A DNA stretch of 64,000 bases from Ruegeria sp. Ofav3-42 (GCF_022347725.1 NZ_JAKRGB010000016.1:1-64000); one strand, 5' to 3'. Counted from the stretch's first letter, positions 10,276 through 19,763 are shown. Numbers and translations are program-made. Notes: generated by a model not told the origin, from the letters alone.

Positions 10276-10725
10276 GTGGTTCAGCGTGCTAAGCAAGTTG
10301 CAGCGTTGCCGCTGCAGTTGTTCGGTGACCGCCTCAAGGTCCTCCTGATCACGTCGCGTGACACGGGGCGTTGGATCATGCCGAAGGGTTGGCCAATGGA
10401 TGGCGAGAAAGACTGGCGTGCGGCAGAAATTGAAGCGCTCGAGGAGGCCGGGGTGGAAGGCACAATTTCCCGCAAACCCATCGGTGAGTTCGAATACGCC
10501 AAAGTAATTAATGACGGTACCAGTGTCCAAGTGAAAGCCACCGTCTACCCACTTTACGTCGATAAGGTAAAGCGCCGTTGGAAGGAAAGGCACCAAAGAA
10601 AGAGGCATTGGTTCTCGCCCAAGGGTGCTGCGAAAGCACTCAAACAGCCAGAGCTGGAAGATTTGCTCCTCGACCTAAAAAGCAATCCAAGAAAGAACAA
10701 ATCGATCCGCGAATTGTTACCTTGA
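10276..10725 (+). CDS. Nudix hydrolase (DIPP-like)
   Basis: 149-residue Nudix protein, probably hydrolysing a nucleoside or inositol polyphosphate. The Nudix box runs from GWPMDGEK to IEALEEAGV: Gly, the spaced Glu and the EE pair are present, but the usual Arg of the REUXEE core is Ile. MPKG before the box and WFSP later fit the diphosphoinositol-polyphosphate phosphohydrolase subgroup. The GTG start at 10276 directly follows an in-frame TAG, so no longer start is possible. About 100 bp separate it from ugpQ, so it may be independent. Confidence 0.85.
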   Translation: MVQRAKQVAALPLQLFGDRLKVLLITSRDTGRWIMPKGWPMDGEKDWRAAEIEALEEAGVEGTISRKPIGEFEYAKVINDGTSVQVKATVYPLYVDKVKRRWKERHQRKRHWFSPKGAAKALKQPELEDLLLDLKSNPRKNKSIRELLP

Positions 10726-10873
10726 ACAGAGGCAATGCCGTTCATACCGCTTCTGGCTCGGAGCGAGTTTAACCGGAATGAGACGATTTGATTTTTTTCT
10801 CCGCAAATAGTTTTCCAGCCTCGAAGCCCGCGAAACACCGGATTCTTGCTGCGAATGTTCAAACGCCAAGGCC

Positions 10874-11482
10874 CTAATGTTCAATCAAGGTTGAATGTCC
10901 GTCGCGCAACTTGATGAATCCGTCTTGAGGTTCATTCAATGCGAAAACCTCTTGTGGGGACAGGCCCAGATAGATCCCTCGAAACACGCGCGATGTTAAA
11001 CCGTGGCCAACAATGATCACTGGCCCATCAAATGACTTGCCCAAATACCACTCAGAAACTCGCCTATGTACGTCAGCGTAGGATTCTCCGCCGGGTGCCG
11101 GACAGTTCCAACGGTCAGCGCAACGCGCCTCCCATTCCTGGGGAAATCGCCTTTTGATCTCGTTTTCTGTCAAGCCCTCCCATTGCCCGAAACTGCATTC
11201 CATCAAACTGGTTTCATACTCGATGGTTTCCGGGGGTAGGCCAAGTTCCTCGACGACTATGGAAGCTGTCTGTGCTGCTCGACCAAGTGGGCTTGAAATT
11301 GTCGTCAGAGAGTGACAGCTGGATATGCGGTGCCTTAGTCTTTTTGCACACGTCACTGCCTGAGCGACCCCTCGCTTGGTCAAGAGCGAGTTCCGCCGAC
11401 CTTGACGTCGTTTTCGCGAATTCCATTCGGTTTCACCATGGCGAAGCAAGAAAATAGTAGGGCTGACTTTTTGGTTCAACAC
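10874..11482 (-). CDS. Histidine phosphatase family protein (phosphoglycerate mutase-like)
   Basis: Branch-1 histidine phosphatase of about 202 residues; the phosphorylated His is in IFLLRHGETEWNSR. The acid/base Glu lies in LMECSFGQWEGLTE, and the second His in VIIVGHGLTSRVFRG. Substrate unknown; members include cobalamin, sugar-phosphate and broad phosphatases. The open frame continues upstream to 11698, but that part is antisense to a nitronate monooxygenase remnant. I place the start at GTG 11482, which has AGGAAGG nine bases upstream; an ATG two bases before is out of frame. Confidence 0.85.
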   Translation of the reverse strand: MLNQKVSPTIFLLRHGETEWNSRKRRQGRRNSLLTKRGVAQAVTCAKRLRHRISSCHSLTTISSPLGRAAQTASIVVEELGLPPETIEYETSLMECSFGQWEGLTENEIKRRFPQEWEARCADRWNCPAPGGESYADVHRRVSEWYLGKSFDGPVIIVGHGLTSRVFRGIYLGLSPQEVFALNEPQDGFIKLRDGHSTLIEH

Positions 11483-11504
11483 ATATCGAAGCCTTCCTGT
11501 ACTG

Positions 11505-11899
11505 ACGGGGCAGTGATCGGGACCCGGTTCTGGGCCTCGCACGAGGCGCTTGTGCATCCGCGCATTCTGGACCGCGCATTGCGGGCCACTGGGGACGACA
11601 CAATCCGCACTCAAGTGGTTGATGTGGTCCGCGGTTTTAATTGGCCCGGCCGCTACAACGGCCGTGTTCTGAACAACCCGTTCATTCAGAAATGGCATGG
11701 CTCAGAAGACGCATTGAAGTTGGAAGCGGGCGTTGAAGCGGCAAAATGGGCGGCAGCACAGGAAGGCGGGGATCCTGATGTCGCAACTGCCTTTGCAGGC
11801 GAGGGCATCGGTCTGATCCGCTCTGCGGCACCTGCCGGCGACATTCTGGCGAAGCTCATCGCGGACGGGCAACGGTGTCTGGCTGGGGCGGATGCATAG
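11505..11899 (+). pseudogene. C-terminal remnant of nitronate monooxygenase (2-nitropropane dioxygenase)
   Basis: This frame encodes only the end of an FMN-dependent nitronate monooxygenase: GTRFWASHEALVHP, RGFNWPGRYNGRVLNNPF and the closing GEGIGLIRSAAPAGDI are characteristic. The N-terminal two thirds, including most of the FMN barrel, are missing. The open frame continues upstream to 11402 only through sequence antisense to the phosphatase gene. A rearrangement placed the phosphatase start next to this fragment. Not expected to be functional. Confidence 0.75.
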
Positions 11900-12256
11900 C
11901 GCGGTGATCCAGGAAGAGCCAGAAACACGTGTGCTGGAGTAGGCGGTGGCATGGTTACTGCCGCCTACGCCAGTCGGGGCGGGAAACAGGCAATCTCGCT
12001 GTTCTGACCCTGCCGTGACCTCTAATTACACGGATGCAGCGAACTTCGCCTTTGAAGGGCCGCGTCGCAGCATCTATTTTGATGACAAATGTCCGGATAG
12101 GGCCGTCCTCGAAATCCCGTGGCAGAGGGTTAGGCGGCTATCGAGATGGAGTGACCGAAACTCATCCCAAAGAGACAACTATCAGCGCTTCGAGTTATCT
12201 TCGGATTTGATCGGTGAAACCTATGAAGTTTATTTGCACGCTAGCACCGGGACCAT
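11900..12256. other. Gap with a weak 104-codon ORF
   Basis: A plus-strand frame at 11946-12260 is open for 104 codons but has no recognisable domain and no clear ribosome site, and its end overlaps the methyltransferase stop. I do not call it as a gene. Confidence 0.35.
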
Positions 12257-13045
12257 CTAAGCGCTGGGTCGTCTTGCGCTGACAACCATAAAACCAGGCC
12301 CGGCAGTCCAGGCTTCGGGATTTCGAATAATTGAAAGCGCTTCGGTCAGCAGTGTTTCAGACATAAACCCTTGCCCGATCAACTGCGGAGCCAGAGTCGC
12401 CAGTGTCAAAGACCACGTTTCGGCTTCGGCGGACCCAGCAGTGTTACCGGAGTGGTTGAGAATGGGCTGAATGTGCCGCGCATCTGTTTCAGTAAAGCCG
12501 GTTCGGGCAAGAACGCGCGGCAACGTGCCGCCAAACCCAAGGTCCCATCCTTGAGACGCCGCAAATTCGAGATAAGCAGTCCAAAACGCCGCCCAAAACC
12601 GGTCTGGACCAGATGCGATGCGACTGAAATCCATTTCGGTTGCAATAAAAACACCACCGGGTTTGAGCGACCGAAATATACCGGACAGAACCTCGATACG
12701 ACTGGGCAGAAAGCACAACACGGCACGGCAATGGACAAAATCGTACACGCCTGTGCCAAGGTCGTCGCGTCGCAGGTCGATTTTCTTCAAAGTCAGGTTC
12801 GGTAGAGTATTCTCCCTGACGGATGTCAGATCCAGATCGCTGGCAGTTACGTTGGCGGCTGGAAATGTCTCTGCCAGCCAGATTGCGACACTGCCACGCC
12901 CGGTCCCGATATCAAGACAGTTTGCATTTGCTGGTAGGTTCAGACGTTCGATGGTTGAGTAAGTGTCGGGGTCATGCGCATGCGCCATTCGGTCGAGTCG
13001 TTCAGCCTCGGTAGGCAGAGTGTGAGGCAAAAGTTCTTCATACAT
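12257..13045 (-). CDS. Class I SAM-dependent methyltransferase
   Basis: 262 residues with a class I methyltransferase fold. Motif I is CLDIGTGRGSVAIWLAE, the acidic end of strand 2 is TASDLDL, and motif IV/post-I is YDFVHCRAVLCFLP, followed by LKPGGVFIATEMD. Methyl acceptor unknown; small-molecule methylation is typical. GGAGG sits eight bases before the ATG at 13045. It is divergent from the acyl-CoA synthetase across a 110-bp gap containing an AT-rich stretch, so the two may share regulation. Confidence 0.88.
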   Translation of the reverse strand: MYEELLPHTLPTEAERLDRMAHAHDPDTYSTIERLNLPANANCLDIGTGRGSVAIWLAETFPAANVTASDLDLTSVRENTLPNLTLKKIDLRRDDLGTGVYDFVHCRAVLCFLPSRIEVLSGIFRSLKPGGVFIATEMDFSRIASGPDRFWAAFWTAYLEFAASQGWDLGFGGTLPRVLARTGFTETDARHIQPILNHSGNTAGSAEAETWSLTLATLAPQLIGQGFMSETLLTEALSIIRNPEAWTAGPGFMVVSARRPSA

Positions 13046-13155
13046 CCGGAGCCTCCGGGATTGTTCTGGGAGTGCAAAACTTCATTCAATTTTAGCACAA
13101 AGGCGCAAATTAGCATCTTGTGCTAAGGTCGGTGCAGCAAGCAATGGAGATGCGT

Positions 13156-14715
13156 ATGTCCCATAGCGGACCAGCACTCGGCGAACCGGTGGCTCTATCC
13201 TCGCTATTGGAAACGGGACTTTCTGAGCGGCCGGATGAGCCTGCGCTAATTTCGATGCAAGCCAGTTGGACTTGGCGCGAACTGGACCGGGATGCCGACC
13301 GACTTGCCCGCAACCTGCTGTCTCTCGGGCTCAAACCCGGGGATCGTGTCGCATCTCTTTTGCCAAACCGCTGTATTTCAGAGGTTCTATATATCGCATG
13401 TATCCGGGCGGGGTTGGTCGCAACGCCGTTGAATTACCGCTATATGGCACCTGAAATCGATCACGCCCTGTCCGTCAGTAAGGCAGCGCTGATGGTTGCG
13501 CACACCGAGCGTCAGCAGGATTTGTTGCTGAGTGCCGAAGTGCCACAACTTCCCTCAGGTACGCTTTTCTATGGGCCAAGCAAGCAAGAGGTGAACTCAC
13601 TCGAGGAGTTGATTTCGCAGGAACCGGAAGCAATTGGCTTGCCGGCCCCGGACCCGGCCGCACCGGCTTTCATCTTCTTTACCTCAGGCAGCACGGGTCC
13701 GCCAAAGGGGGTTACACATACTGCCGAAACGCTTGGCTGGATCGTAGCCAGTACAGCCGCAGGATTGCGGTTGGACACAGGTGACAGGTTCCTGACAGCG
13801 TCGTCACTTTCTCACGAAGGGGGTGTTGGGTTTTCATTCGCTGCGCTCGCCGCGGGGGCAACGGTTGCAATCGCCCGTCAATTCGATCCTGGAGAGTATC
13901 TGGCCTTGTTCAGGTCGGCTCGTCCAACGGTCATCTGGATCTTGCCAGCGGCGCTTACTCATCTTGTCGAAGACAAGGGTGCGTCGCATGAAGATTTTGC
14001 ATCCCTCCGATATTGCGCGACCGGAGGCGACAAACTTCCGGCCGAACTGGAGCGGGAGTTTGAAGACAAGGCAGGTTTTGAAGTTCACGAAAGCTACGGC
14101 ATGACCGAAATCGGCTGCGCAACCGGAAACCCGCCCAATGGGGTAAACAAGCGGGGCTCCATCGGGCCGCTGTTTCCCGGCTACGAAGGCGAAGTTCGGG
14201 ACGAAGCCGGGCACCCGCTGCCGGATAATGTTAAGGGGCGGTTGTGGATACGTTCTCCTGCGAACATGACGGGCTACTGGGATCAGCCGGACGAGACAAG
14301 GAAGGCCATTGTGGGTGATTGGCTCGACACTGGTGACGTCATGTCGTTCGATGAAGACGGGTATCTTTGGTTTGCGGGCCGCAAGAAACAGATCATCGTG
14401 CATGATGGGTCAAATATATCACCGCAGGATGTCGAAGGCTCGCTGCTTGCGCATCCGTCCGTTGCCGCGGCCGGAGCGGTTGGAATCCATGATCTGGTGC
14501 ATGGAGAGAATGTGCGGGCCTACGTCGTTTTGCACCCTGAGAAACCCGTACCGTCGCCGAGCGAGCTCGTCGCGTTCTCAAGAAAGAGCATTGGGTACAA
14601 AGCGCCCGAGGACATCGTGTTCCTCGATAAAATGCCACTCAGCCCAGCCGGAAAAACGGATCGGACGGCGCTGAAGAAGATGGCCGAGGAACAGATTAAT
14701 GGTCTCTGTCACTGA
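13156..14715 (+). CDS. Acyl-CoA synthetase / AMP-dependent ligase
   Basis: ANL-superfamily adenylating enzyme activating a carboxylic acid with ATP and transferring it to CoA. The P-loop is FFTSGSTGPPKGVTHT, the A5 motif is ESYGMTEIGC, A7 is WLDTGDVMSFDEDGYLWFAGR, A8 is KKQIIVHDGSNISPQDVE, and the C-terminal catalytic Lys is in PLSPAGKTDRTALKK. Substrate uncertain: medium or long chain or aromatic acid. Three in-frame ATGs exist; 13156 is chosen on GGAG six bases upstream. The codons before it are not conserved family sequence. Confidence 0.9.
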   Translation: MSHSGPALGEPVALSSLLETGLSERPDEPALISMQASWTWRELDRDADRLARNLLSLGLKPGDRVASLLPNRCISEVLYIACIRAGLVATPLNYRYMAPEIDHALSVSKAALMVAHTERQQDLLLSAEVPQLPSGTLFYGPSKQEVNSLEELISQEPEAIGLPAPDPAAPAFIFFTSGSTGPPKGVTHTAETLGWIVASTAAGLRLDTGDRFLTASSLSHEGGVGFSFAALAAGATVAIARQFDPGEYLALFRSARPTVIWILPAALTHLVEDKGASHEDFASLRYCATGGDKLPAELEREFEDKAGFEVHESYGMTEIGCATGNPPNGVNKRGSIGPLFPGYEGEVRDEAGHPLPDNVKGRLWIRSPANMTGYWDQPDETRKAIVGDWLDTGDVMSFDEDGYLWFAGRKKQIIVHDGSNISPQDVEGSLLAHPSVAAAGAVGIHDLVHGENVRAYVVLHPEKPVPSPSELVAFSRKSIGYKAPEDIVFLDKMPLSPAGKTDRTALKKMAEEQINGLCH

Positions 14716-14842
14716 ACTGTCGGCCTGAACAATATTGCGTTCGGGGTCTATCGAACGAATTCGAAAGTGGCATCGATTGGTGTTAGGATCGGACTAATTC
14801 ATGGTCGAGCGGTGACCCGGTTGACCCAAAAAAGGGATTGTC

Positions 14843-15733
14843 ATGAACAGGCCGGTTGCACTCGACTATCTGCTGCTGGTTGGGATCAGCCTGATTTGGG
14901 GGTCGCAGTTTGTCCTGAACGAACTGGCAATCCACAGCTTTACGCCGTTGATTGTCGCCACCGGGCGGGTGCTGATTGGTTTTGTTACACTCACGCTCAT
15001 TGCCGCTGTGATGTACGATCGTTCACCGCGCACTTTGACGAAACCCGATCGGCATCCATGGACATTGTATTGTGCAATCGCGGTTGCCGAAGCGATATTG
15101 CCTTGCTTTCTGATCCCTTGGGGGCAGCAGCATGTCGACAGTAGTATTGCCGCGATCCTGCTGGCAACCGTACCGATCTTTACGCTTATCCTGGCCCCGT
15201 TTTTTGTGAAAGACGAGCACTGGAGCCTGATTGCAGCCCTCAGCGTCATCGTCGGCTTTGTCGGGATTCTTGTGTTGATCGTTCCGGGTATAAAGGGCAG
15301 TTGGCTGCACAATATCATTGGCGAATTGGCAATTCTTGGCGGCGCACTGAGCTTCTCGTTGAGCCTGATTATGATGAAGCATCTGTCAAATATTCCCCCG
15401 GTTTTGGCGATGCGAAACGTCTTCATGATTGCGTCAGCCGTGCTCATAATCCTTGTGTTGGCGTTGAACACACAGTGGAATCTGCGGCCAAGCTGGCAAA
15501 GCACTACCGCCTTGTTGGGACTGGGGGTTTTTTGCGGTGGTATCGCCTATGTTCTATTCATCACCATGGTGGGGCGAACCGGTCCGACCTTTACTGCACT
15601 CACCGGATATCTGATTACCCTTGTCGGCGTATTCATCGGCATTGCCTTTTTGGGCGAACGGTTGCAGGCAAATGACATTTTCGCACTAGTACTGATCGTA
15701 GCCGCGTTGATTATCGGCAAGTTCAAGCCTTGA
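14843..15733 (+). CDS. EamA/DMT-family transporter
   Basis: 296-residue integral membrane protein with about ten membrane helices arranged as two EamA repeats, each ending in a helix pair (IVGFVGILVLIVPG in the first, FIGIAFLGERLQANDI in the second). N-terminal LLVGISLIWGSQFVLN is typical of drug/metabolite exporters. Substrate not predictable. It lies 127 bases downstream of the acyl-CoA synthetase on the same strand and may be cotranscribed. Confidence 0.9.
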   Translation: MNRPVALDYLLLVGISLIWGSQFVLNELAIHSFTPLIVATGRVLIGFVTLTLIAAVMYDRSPRTLTKPDRHPWTLYCAIAVAEAILPCFLIPWGQQHVDSSIAAILLATVPIFTLILAPFFVKDEHWSLIAALSVIVGFVGILVLIVPGIKGSWLHNIIGELAILGGALSFSLSLIMMKHLSNIPPVLAMRNVFMIASAVLIILVLALNTQWNLRPSWQSTTALLGLGVFCGGIAYVLFITMVGRTGPTFTALTGYLITLVGVFIGIAFLGERLQANDIFALVLIVAALIIGKFKP

Positions 15734-15761
15734 AAAATTCGCTCCGTTCAACATCACCCGG

Positions 15762-16931
15762 TCAGTTCGGAGCAATGAAAACATCCCGTTTCGGGAACTT
15801 TTCGATCACGTCCAGCTTCTGAATGAAATGCGCAGCCAGCAGGTAATTGGGGTTGCCTGCGATCCATTCAGAGACGTCAATGGCCAGATATTCGCCGGAG
15901 TTGAAAGCGATCAGGATACGAGCCACCTCATCCCCAACATTTTCAATCGAGTGACCGTAGCCCTGAGGGATATATCCCACATCGCCTTTGTTCAGTGTTT
16001 CTACGGCGAAACGACCATTTGCGCCAAACAGGGCAATACTGATATCGTCGCTCATCACATACTGCCACTCGTCGGCGTCCGGGTGCCAGTGAAACCCTCG
16101 CATACCGTTTGGTCCCAGCTCCAGCACGACACCAGTGATAGTCTTCGAAATAGGAAATTCCGCCTGGCTGACCAGCCACTCGCGGCCACCAGCAAATGAA
16201 GAGGTTGGCCCTTGATCAAGCAGCTTGTAGTGATGCGTCTTCGGCGGTGTCTCAAGATGCCCCTGATGTGGCATTGCCGGTGTTTCCGGGGGCGAGTCAC
16301 CATGTACGAAATACACCTCGCTTTTGGGAAAAGTGTCAAACGCTGTCGCGGGTAGTCCCAAGCTCTTTGAAAGCAGATCCTTTGGTGCGTGGCCTATCCA
16401 GTCGGTTATGCTGAACGTACCAAACTCGGAAAAATACCCATTGTCGAAAATCAGGATGAAGTGGCTGGGTTGGTCGCCCAAGCATTGTATAGAATGCCAG
16501 TAACCCCTTGGAAAGTAACACACATCACCCGGTTCGAAGCCATTGGTCTCGGACTTTCCTGCCGGATTTAAGACAGTGGTCCGGCAGCGACCTTCGATAA
16601 CATACGCCCATTCCGCTGCTGTCGCATGCCAATGCAATTCACGGGCTACGCCGGGCTCAAGTTTCATCGAAATACCCGCAATTCCGGTAGAAACTGGCAG
16701 TTGCTTTACCGTGGCTTTCTTGCCAAAACTGCCGCCGTCCTCGCGCCCTTTGGACTTATCCAATTCAAAACTGAAGTTTGGGAGTTCTTGCTTGGAAAGC
16801 TCCGGATCAGGAACATTGCTTCAAAACGGACCGGACGGATACTCTGCCGCCGATACGTGGGTGGCAGCAGCTCCGCCCAAACCTGCAGCAGCTGCCGTTT
16901 TGAAGAAATCTCGCCTGGTTGAACTCACCAT
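15762..16931 (-). pseudogene. Tat-exported bicupin of the oxalate decarboxylase family, with an in-frame TGA
   Basis: Two cupin domains with Mn-binding signatures: ELHWHATAAEWAYVIEG with PRGYWHSI, and GFHWHPDADEWQYVMS with PQGYGHSI. This is the pattern of bacterial oxalate decarboxylases and oxidases. Upstream in the same frame an ATG at 16931 begins a twin-arginine signal (STRRDFFKTAAAAG, ending near HVSAAE). After YPSGPF the frame meets TGA (16821-16823) and then continues as SNVPDPELSKQELPNFSFEL, which reads as genuine family sequence. So one codon interrupts an otherwise complete ~389-residue gene. Internal initiation at TTG 16763 would give a cytoplasmic form without its signal. Real nonsense mutation is likelier than readthrough; a sequencing error cannot be excluded. 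Confidence 0.85.
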
Positions 16932-17485
16932 GGTGGCCCCCAAACTCTAAAAAAACACCGCAAGAATAGCATGCCCTCACTTGTTCGAAAAATTCGGTTT
17001 TTAGAGGTATTGGAAGGTGGCCATCTGCTCCAGTAGGCAGTCCAAATGCAATCATATGATTAAACAGGGCCACGTATTGTTGCGATGCACTACACTTCAA
17101 ATGATTGCAAATTAACTGCTACAACCCGCTTTGTTGCGCGATCTGTGAGTTCGGCGAACCTGAGATTTTGCGTTCGCAGCGAACGGCAGCAATGCGGGCG
17201 CAAACGCAGCATTCGAACATAGCGCTCAATGTCGTGTGTGGGTGGCGCCTGCATTGCAAGTGTTTTCTGCAGTGAATGCGGCGGTCCGTCAGTACCGTCG
17301 TGTGTTCGGCCTGTTCGCGCAGCCAGTTGTTGGCTGCTGGCCTTGATGAGTTTCGCAAGGAAGGTTCCTATCGGCTAAACGACCTCGATTGGGGCCGCGA
17401 CATTGGTCGGAGTGCCCTGACTTTTGGTTGACTTAAGTCCGCATCATCACACCAAACGTCTTGCATTTCTGGCAGGTCGATCCGA
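16932..17485. other. Intergenic region and IS110 distal end
   Basis: No gene seen. The part next to 17485 should contain the transposase-distal end of the IS110 element, which lacks inverted termini and so cannot be delimited by eye. The part next to 16932 should hold the bicupin promoter. Short ORFs on both strands have no domain. Confidence 0.4.
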
Positions 17486-18562
17486 TCAGGCGACCGGCTG
17501 CCGGTATTCCTGCTGCCTCGTCAGTATCGCCCAGATGATCCGGGCGCTCCTGTTGGCCATCGCGACCTTCGCCAACCGAAACGGTTTCTCACTGAGGATT
17601 CTGGCGCTCCAGATATCTATGCGCTCCGGATGCTTCCTGCCCATCAGCGCACGGGACGTCATGCCGGTGATCAGGAGCTTTCGGATGTAACGGTCGCCCT
17701 TCTTGGTGGTCTTGCCGAGCTTTTCCTTTCCACCACTGGACTTGTTAAGTGGTGTCAGGCCTAGCCACGCCGCAAGATCGCGCCCAGTCCGAAATTGCTT
17801 AGCATCTCCGATGGTCGCCACGATGGCGGAGGCGGTAATCGGGCCGACCCCAGGCATGCGCATCAGGCGCCGGGCATTGGCATCAAGTTGCGCGTATTTT
17901 TCGATCATCTTCGAATAACCTTCAACGCGCTCGTGAACGCCAAGAAACTGGTAGCAGACCGTGCCGAGAATGCCGCTTGCCAGATCCGGCATATCGGGTC
18001 GTTCCCCTTCAAGGTGGTGTTTGGCGAAGGCGATCACAGCCTCGATCCCGCTCCGCAATACATGGCCGAATTCGCGCAGTAGACTTCGGATCATATTCGC
18101 CAGCTGCGTGCGCTGCCGGACCGCGAGATTCCGCGTGCGGTGCAGCGCCAGGATTGCTTGCTGGTCTTCGGATTTCACTTCGACGAACCGCGTTCTGCGC
18201 CTTTGAACGATCCCCAGGATCGTTCAATCCGCTAGCGCGGACCAGCTTAAACTTGGCCGACGGACGGCCTCGCAGATTGCCTCGGCATCAGCGGCGTCGG
18301 TCTTGCCGCGCTTTACATAGGGTTTGACATAGGCCGCTGGCATCAGGCGCACATCATGGCCCAACCTGCTGAGCTCACGGCCCCAATAGTGGGCGGAGCC
18401 GCAGGCTTCCATGCCGACAACACAGCGTGGAAGAGTCTCGAAGAACGTAAGCAGTTTCGCGCGTTTGACATTCTTATTGAAAATCTTGCGGCCGGTAGCC
18501 GAAATCCCGTGAACCTGGAAAACGTCCTTGGCCAGATCCAGTCCAACTGTTCTAACTGTCAT
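17486..18562 (-). pseudogene. IS110-family transposase split by a small in-frame insertion with a stop
   Basis: The N-terminal half (18562-18224) is the DEDD RuvC-like domain: TVGLDLAKDVFQVHG, then GMEACGSAHYWGREL and KRGKTDAADAEAICEAVRRP. The C-terminal half (18178-17486) is the Transposase_20 domain with MPGVGPITASAIVATIGD and LAAWLGLTPLNKSSGGKEK, holding the Ser-containing region. Both halves are in the same frame. Between them sits about 55-60 bp of foreign sequence with a TGA (18224-18226). A GTG at 18178 could restart the second half. Unlikely to be active. Confidence 0.85.
18193..18252. repeat. Small palindromic insertion inside the IS110 transposase
   Basis: Between the codons for EAVRRPS and RFVEVKSED, family sequence is interrupted by two adjacent perfect palindromes: TGAACGATCC (18204-18213) with GGATCGTTCA (18217-18226), and TCCGC-TAGC-GCGGA (18228-18241). 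The inserted length keeps the frame but adds a TGA. It resembles a mobile REP-like or palindromic element. Exact borders are estimated from the family pattern, since the second IS110 copy ends before this point. Confidence 0.55.
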
Positions 18563-18794
18563 TGGGTGGCTCCTTTCCTAGCAGTCCAAGACAACTGCAG
18601 TATGGCGCATTGCGACGCCGGTGGAGCAGGAGCCACCCACTCCATCCGGTAAGGGCTCATTCGGCCAGTTGGGCCATGTCGCAGAGGAAGGCGGCAGTGA
18701 GCCCAGAGGAACCGATGCTGCGTGATGTTTGAATGTCTGCTAAGTGCTATAGGCAGGGACAATCAACTTACCAATTTAGAAGTATCTGACGCTC

Positions 18795-19271
18795 ATGCCA
18801 TTGGAACCACAAACCTATCGACAATATGCCTACCTTGGAATTCAAGGCAAAGGCCCGTCCAATCAGATCACAAACGCTCTTGGCATCGAACCTGATGAGG
18901 AATGGTCTGAGGGTGATGATTGGCAGACGAAAGGGCCGCACAAGAAAAGGTGGTTCACGAACTGGAAACTGAACAGCGGGGTTCTGGAGACCGAAGACCT
19001 GAACACCCATGTGGACGCCATTTTGCGACGCCTTCGCACCCGTGAGCTGGCGTTACAAAGCTTGACTGGAGACTACGATGTCCGCATCGTTTTGGTGAGT
19101 TACAACCTCCAGTGCTTTAGTTTTGAGTTAGATTTTCAGCACCAAAGACGCCTCACCCAACTCGGCATCCGTACTTGGTTCGACGCCTATATTGACGAAG
19201 ACGTCCACAAACTGATGTTTGATATACGCACCCAGTATGGACGCGACGCCTTCGACAACGAAGAAAGCTGA
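18795..19271 (+). CDS. DUF4279 domain-containing protein
   Basis: 158 residues, cytoplasmic, no signal or membrane segment. The pattern YAYLGIQGKGPSNQITNALG followed by EPDEEWSEGDDW and the KRWFTNWKL strand fits DUF4279, a small family often seen next to toxin-like, immunity-like or mobile genes but with no assigned reaction. It lies alone downstream of the IS110 element. Confidence 0.75.
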   Translation: MPLEPQTYRQYAYLGIQGKGPSNQITNALGIEPDEEWSEGDDWQTKGPHKKRWFTNWKLNSGVLETEDLNTHVDAILRRLRTRELALQSLTGDYDVRIVLVSYNLQCFSFELDFQHQRRLTQLGIRTWFDAYIDEDVHKLMFDIRTQYGRDAFDNEES

Positions 19272-19763
19272 CGAAGCGCTCTTTTGCTGCGTCTGTGCCA
19301 ATGGCGGCTTACTCAACCAAGTGCACGCTTTCTCTGTGAGAACAGGCGCTCAGGTGGCAATAGAATAGCGCGCGGCGTGAACGGCCACTCTGGCGAAACC
19401 TGCTGTGGCCGCAAAATAGCCGTGCTGCACTAGCCCGGATTCAGCGTGAGATTTTGTGCTGCGTGAGTCGGCGCGCACAAAGAGTGGATCATCTAAGGCG
19501 TCACGCAAGCGGCCCAAAGCCAAGCCTCACGACGATCTCGCTTCAGAGTTCACGCGTGGGCTCGACCGCAATCGCGGGTACGATGGATTGATGAACTTGA
19601 AGGAGCCTTCGCCGCAAAGATCTGCAATACCAATCGCGACTTCGGCCGCGAACCGCTGCAGAAACGGCACGACCAGGTGGCGATACGTTGTAGGAGTAAC
19701 AATGGCGTCGGAATGGTCCCGTGTTAGACTAAGAACCCAAGTTTAGCGTTTGTGAGATTGCAG
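19272..19763. other. Intergenic region without a supported gene
   Basis: A 96-codon frame (19456-19746) is open but of low complexity and unlike any family I know. Fragments such as TTTGCTGCGTCTGTGCCAATGGCGG resemble the degenerate intergenic filler seen near 22110. The last bases provide the cutA promoter region. Confidence 0.4.

Larger units (their letters stand above)
17486..18658 (-). mobile_element. IS110-family element, transposase-containing copy
   Basis: Its 5' side is defined by comparison with a second copy (23916-24139): the two are near identical from 18658 down to the divergence inside the coding region. The shared 96-bp leader upstream of the ATG contains a perfect 10-bp inverted repeat, GGGTGGCTCC (18564-18573) and GGAGCCACCC (18629-18638). 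IS110 elements encode a bridge RNA in a non-coding end; whether this leader or the distal end carries it is not visible. The distal boundary is uncertain, somewhere between about 17400 and 17485. Confidence 0.75.

Noticed and set aside
11946..12260. 104-codon ORF between the monooxygenase remnant and the methyltransferase
   Set aside because: No recognisable domain or ribosome site, and it overlaps the end of a well supported convergent gene.
16821..16823. TGA read as selenocysteine in the bicupin gene
   Set aside because: No selenocysteine-containing cupin family is known to me, no obvious stem-loop follows the codon, and a Gly codon one base away would fit the spot.
19456..19746. 96-codon ORF upstream of cutA
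   Set aside because: Biased composition, no ribosome site, no domain, and it lies in decayed intergenic DNA.
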